From assembly GCA_946479185.1 (NCBI GenBank), contig CAMLFF010000159.1, positions 1 through 7,440 on the forward strand: a stretch of 7,440 nt of DNA. The letters run 5' to 3'. This document shows positions 5,714 through 7,440 of the stretch, one piece after another. The DNA comes from an uncultured Sphingobium sp. Lineage in GTDB: Bacteria > Pseudomonadota > Alphaproteobacteria > Sphingomonadales > Sphingomonadaceae. The translations under genes and the position numbers were made by a program. Under the pieces are notes generated by a model, which had not been told where the DNA came from, ran no database searches, and was given only the letters and a program-made list of their open reading frames with translations. Position 1 is the stretch's first letter. The number at the start of each line of letters is the position of its first letter.

Positions 5714-6739
5714 TCAGCCCTTTTTCAGGTGCCGCCGCCCGAGCAGCTCCGCAATCTGCACGGCATTCAGCGCTGCGCCTTTGCGCAGATTATCTGATAC
5801 GCACCACAGGTTCAGCCCGTTCTCGACGGTCGAATCCTCGCGCACGCGGCTGATGAAGGTCGCATAATCGCCCACGCATTCAACGGGCGTGACGTAGCCG
5901 CCATCTTCGCGCTTATCGATGAGCATGACGCCCGGCGCCTCGCGCAGGACATTCTGGGCCTGCTCGGCGCTGATCTCATCCTCGAACTCGATGTTGATGG
6001 CCTCGCTATGGCCCACGAAAACAGGCACGCGCACGCAGGTTGCCGTCACCTTGATCTTGGGATCGAGGATTTTCTTGGTCTCGACGACCATCTTCCACTC
6101 TTCCTTGGTGGAGCCATCGTCGAGGAAGCTATCGATATGCGGGATGACGTTGAAGGCGATCTGCTTGGTGAATTTATTCGCCACGGCCGGATCACCCACG
6201 AAGATGTTGCGGCTCTGCTCGAACAGCTCGTCCATGCCTTCCTTGCCCGCTCCGGAGACCGACTGATAGGTCGCAACAACCACGCGCTTGATCTTCGCGA
6301 TATCGTGCAAGGGCTTGAGCGCCACGACCATCTGCGCGGTGGAGCAGTTGGGGTTGGCGATGATATTCTTCTTCTTGTAGCCGTCGATGGCCTCGGGGTT
6401 CACCTCCGGGACGATGAGCGGCACATCGGGGTCCATGCGATAGAGCGAGCTATTGTCGATGACGACGCAGCCAGCAGCTGCAGCCTTGGGCGCATAATCC
6501 AGCGTGGGGCCCGAGCCGACCGCGAACAGGGCCATATCCCAGCCTGCAAAATCGAAATGCTCCAGATTGCGCACCTTGAGCATCTTGCCGGTTTCACCGA
6601 ACTCGATCTCGTCTCCGGTCGAGCGCGAGCTGGCGACAGCGGCGATCTCGTCGATCGGGAATTCCCGCTCCGCGAGGATATTGAGCATTTCGCGACCGAC
6701 ATTGCCGGTGGCGCCAACGACGACGACACGATATCCCAC
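5714..6739 (-). CDS. asd: Aspartate-semialdehyde dehydrogenase
   Basis: The enzyme reduces L-aspartyl-4-phosphate with NADPH to L-aspartate 4-semialdehyde in the cytoplasm. This is the branch point towards diaminopimelate/lysine (and so peptidoglycan), threonine and methionine. The 341-residue protein is full length. The nucleotide-binding loop VGATGNVG is at 8-15. The acyl-enzyme cysteine is Cys132 in IANPNCSTAQMV. The substrate loop TYQSVSGAGKEGMDEL follows at 158-172, and the catalytic histidine is His244 in RVPVFVGHSEAI. The C-terminal dehydrogenase-fold segment LWCVSDNLRKGAALNAVQIAELL is intact. The start is GTG at 6739, with GGAG 8 nt upstream and no competing start that keeps the Rossmann motif at its usual distance. 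A candidate promoter lies 42-70 nt upstream. The gene is followed after 2 nt by the yjdF-like gene. It is probably essential in the host unless a paralogue exists elsewhere. Confidence 0.97.
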   Translation of the reverse strand: MGYRVVVVGATGNVGREMLNILAEREFPIDEIAAVASSRSTGDEIEFGETGKMLKVRNLEHFDFAGWDMALFAVGSGPTLDYAPKAAAAGCVVIDNSSLYRMDPDVPLIVPEVNPEAIDGYKKKNIIANPNCSTAQMVVALKPLHDIAKIKRVVVATYQSVSGAGKEGMDELFEQSRNIFVGDPAVANKFTKQIAFNVIPHIDSFLDDGSTKEEWKMVVETKKILDPKIKVTATCVRVPVFVGHSEAINIEFEDEISAEQAQNVLREAPGVMLIDKREDGGYVTPVECVGDYATFISRVREDSTVENGLNLWCVSDNLRKGAALNAVQIAELLGRRHLKKG

Positions 6740-6780
6740 GGGGGCTTCTCCGAATGATTGAATTGAGCGCTAAGCGCGGG

Positions 6781-6809
6781 TCGATAGAGGAATTTGGCCT
6801 GCGTGGCAA
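6781..6809 (-). promoter_or_regulatory. asd: Candidate promoter for asd
   Basis: On the minus strand TTGCCA (6809 to 6804, 5 of 6 matches to TTGACA) is followed after exactly 17 bp by TATCGA (6786 to 6781), a poor -10 but similar to the degenerate elements of alphaproteobacterial housekeeping promoters. The predicted transcript would have a leader of about 35 nt. The spacing and position are good; the -10 is weak. Confidence 0.4.
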
Positions 6810-6823
6810 AAGCCCTTTGAAGC

Positions 6824-7387
6824 TCAGCCAGTCACATCGCTAATGTCATTGGTCTTCCAAGGCGCGGGCAGGCTCTGCTGCGGGCAGAAGCGGGATTTAT
6901 TCTCCCAGCCTGCATCGGATTTGGAAATGAAGCTGGCATCATTGGGCACGTTGTAGGTGCGCTTGCTGTTTTGCGCGGGCCGCTCACCGCCAAAGCCGCC
7001 CATTTCCTTGCAGGTTTCTTCCACGCGGTAGGTTGTGGGGCCGGTCTTCTCGATCTTGCCATAGGTGCAGATGAAGCGCGCGCCGCCATAGCCATCGCGG
7101 CGCAGCAGTGTCAGCGTGGCGTCGGTCGCCTTGTCGCAAGCGGTGCCATCTGCGACATAATAGCCAAGGCGCAGCGGCAGGCTGCCGATCATAACCGCTT
7201 CCTCAGTAGCGCTATTATCGAGCGCAACATTGCCTGCGCTGAGCAGCGCATCGGCGGCATTGCCATCCAGCATGACATTGGCGGCAGCGCCATCATTCAT
7301 GCTGTTTTCTACGTCGTTGGAGAAATCGGAGGTCGGGTTACAGGCAGTGAGGAGTCCCATCATGGTCAGGACTGTCAGTCTCCTCAT
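6824..7387 (-). CDS. Small lipoprotein of unknown function with four conserved-looking cysteines
   Basis: The 187-residue product begins with MRRLTVLTMMGLLTAC, a short lipoprotein signal ending in a lipobox (LTAC) with the lipidated cysteine at position 16. The next residue is Asn rather than Asp, and the protein is probably membrane-anchored and periplasmic, possibly outer-membrane. Residues 17-65 are a low-complexity Asn/Asp/Ala-rich linker (NDVENSMNDGAAANVMLDGN). The compact C-terminal domain (about 66-187) has exactly four cysteines (84, 107, 126, 168), consistent with two disulfides, and short strand-like stretches (LPLRLGYYVADGTAC, ARFICTYGKIEKTG, TTYRVEETCKEM). I do not recognise the family. 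The ATG at 7387 is chosen because GGAGGA lies 8 nt upstream and the signal peptide starts there; an in-frame extension to 7426 would spoil the signal. It lies upstream of asd on the same strand with an 84-nt gap and no clear terminator. Confidence 0.85.
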   Translation of the reverse strand: MRRLTVLTMMGLLTACNPTSDFSNDVENSMNDGAAANVMLDGNAADALLSAGNVALDNSATEEAVMIGSLPLRLGYYVADGTACDKATDATLTLLRRDGYGGARFICTYGKIEKTGPTTYRVEETCKEMGGFGGERPAQNSKRTYNVPNDASFISKSDAGWENKSRFCPQQSLPAPWKTNDISDVTG

Positions 7388-7395
7388 TGCGTCGT

Positions 7396-7401
7396 TCCTC
7401 C
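7396..7401 (-). promoter_or_regulatory. Shine-Dalgarno fixing the lipoprotein start
   Basis: GGAGGA on the minus strand lies 8 nt before the ATG at 7387. It supports this start over the longer in-frame reading from 7426. Confidence 0.75.
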
Positions 7402-7440
7402 AGTTGTCATCAGCTTCGATAGACAATGTAGGCCGGGGGT

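Noticed and set aside
6008..6757. 249-codon plus-strand frame opposite asd
   Set aside because: Asp/His/Arg-rich antisense shadow of a conserved enzyme gene.
6767..6777. GCGCT-A-AGCGC palindrome in the asd leader region
   Set aside because: The arms are 5 bp around a single base, too tight for a hairpin terminator. It has no sign of being an operator beyond its symmetry and could be chance in GC-rich DNA.
6810..6823. AAAGGGCTTT-like dyad just after the lipoprotein stop as a terminator
   Set aside because: The stem is only about 4 bp with almost no loop and no proper T-run, so it is not a credible intrinsic terminator.

Overview
The window looks like a chromosomal segment of an alphaproteobacterium, most likely a sphingomonad (Sphingomonas/Sphingobium/Novosphingobium type). 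The reasons are its GC content (62% by hand count over 360 nt of the asd gene), its codon use, the sequence of its aspartate-semialdehyde dehydrogenase, and the gene repertoire: an exported ACE-like M2 peptidase and an EmrAB-type pump. This is inference from protein character; there is no rRNA or other phylogenetic marker. The window is almost fully coding: seven complete genes and one truncated by the left edge. I see no tRNA, rRNA, CRISPR array, insertion sequence or long repeat.

Left part (1-1860, all minus strand). The window opens inside a peptidase M2 (angiotensin-converting-enzyme-like dipeptidyl carboxypeptidase) gene. Its signal peptide and N-terminal half are present and its zinc-binding half lies beyond the left edge. 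Upstream of it, in the same direction, is an alpha/beta hydrolase with an intact Ser-Asp-His triad.

Centre (1861-5047). The hydrolase is divergent from a plus-strand operon: a MarR-family regulator, an EmrA-type membrane-fusion protein (start overlapping the marR stop by 8 nt, with a strong Shine-Dalgarno) and an EmrB-type 14-TM DHA2 major facilitator. The roughly 70-nt divergent intergenic region carries a palindrome (TAAGC-N2-GCTTA, with outer TA/TA pairs) placed as a MarR operator should be, next to or over possible promoters on both strands. The simplest reading is a ligand-responsive switch in which MarR represses its own efflux operon and perhaps the hydrolase, so that one compound would be both exported and hydrolysed.

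Right part (5061-7440, all minus strand). asd (aspartate-semialdehyde dehydrogenase, entry to lysine/DAP, threonine and methionine) is followed after 2 nt by a yjdF-like (DUF2238) integral membrane protein gene that meets emrB tail to tail with 13 nt between stops. Upstream of asd is a small lipoprotein gene of unknown function with four cysteines in its mature C-terminal domain.

I do not see a clearly new multi-gene system. The points most worth following are the divergent MarR operator with its paired hydrolase and pump, the tight asd-yjdF coupling with a compositional step between them, and the uncharacterised lipoprotein.
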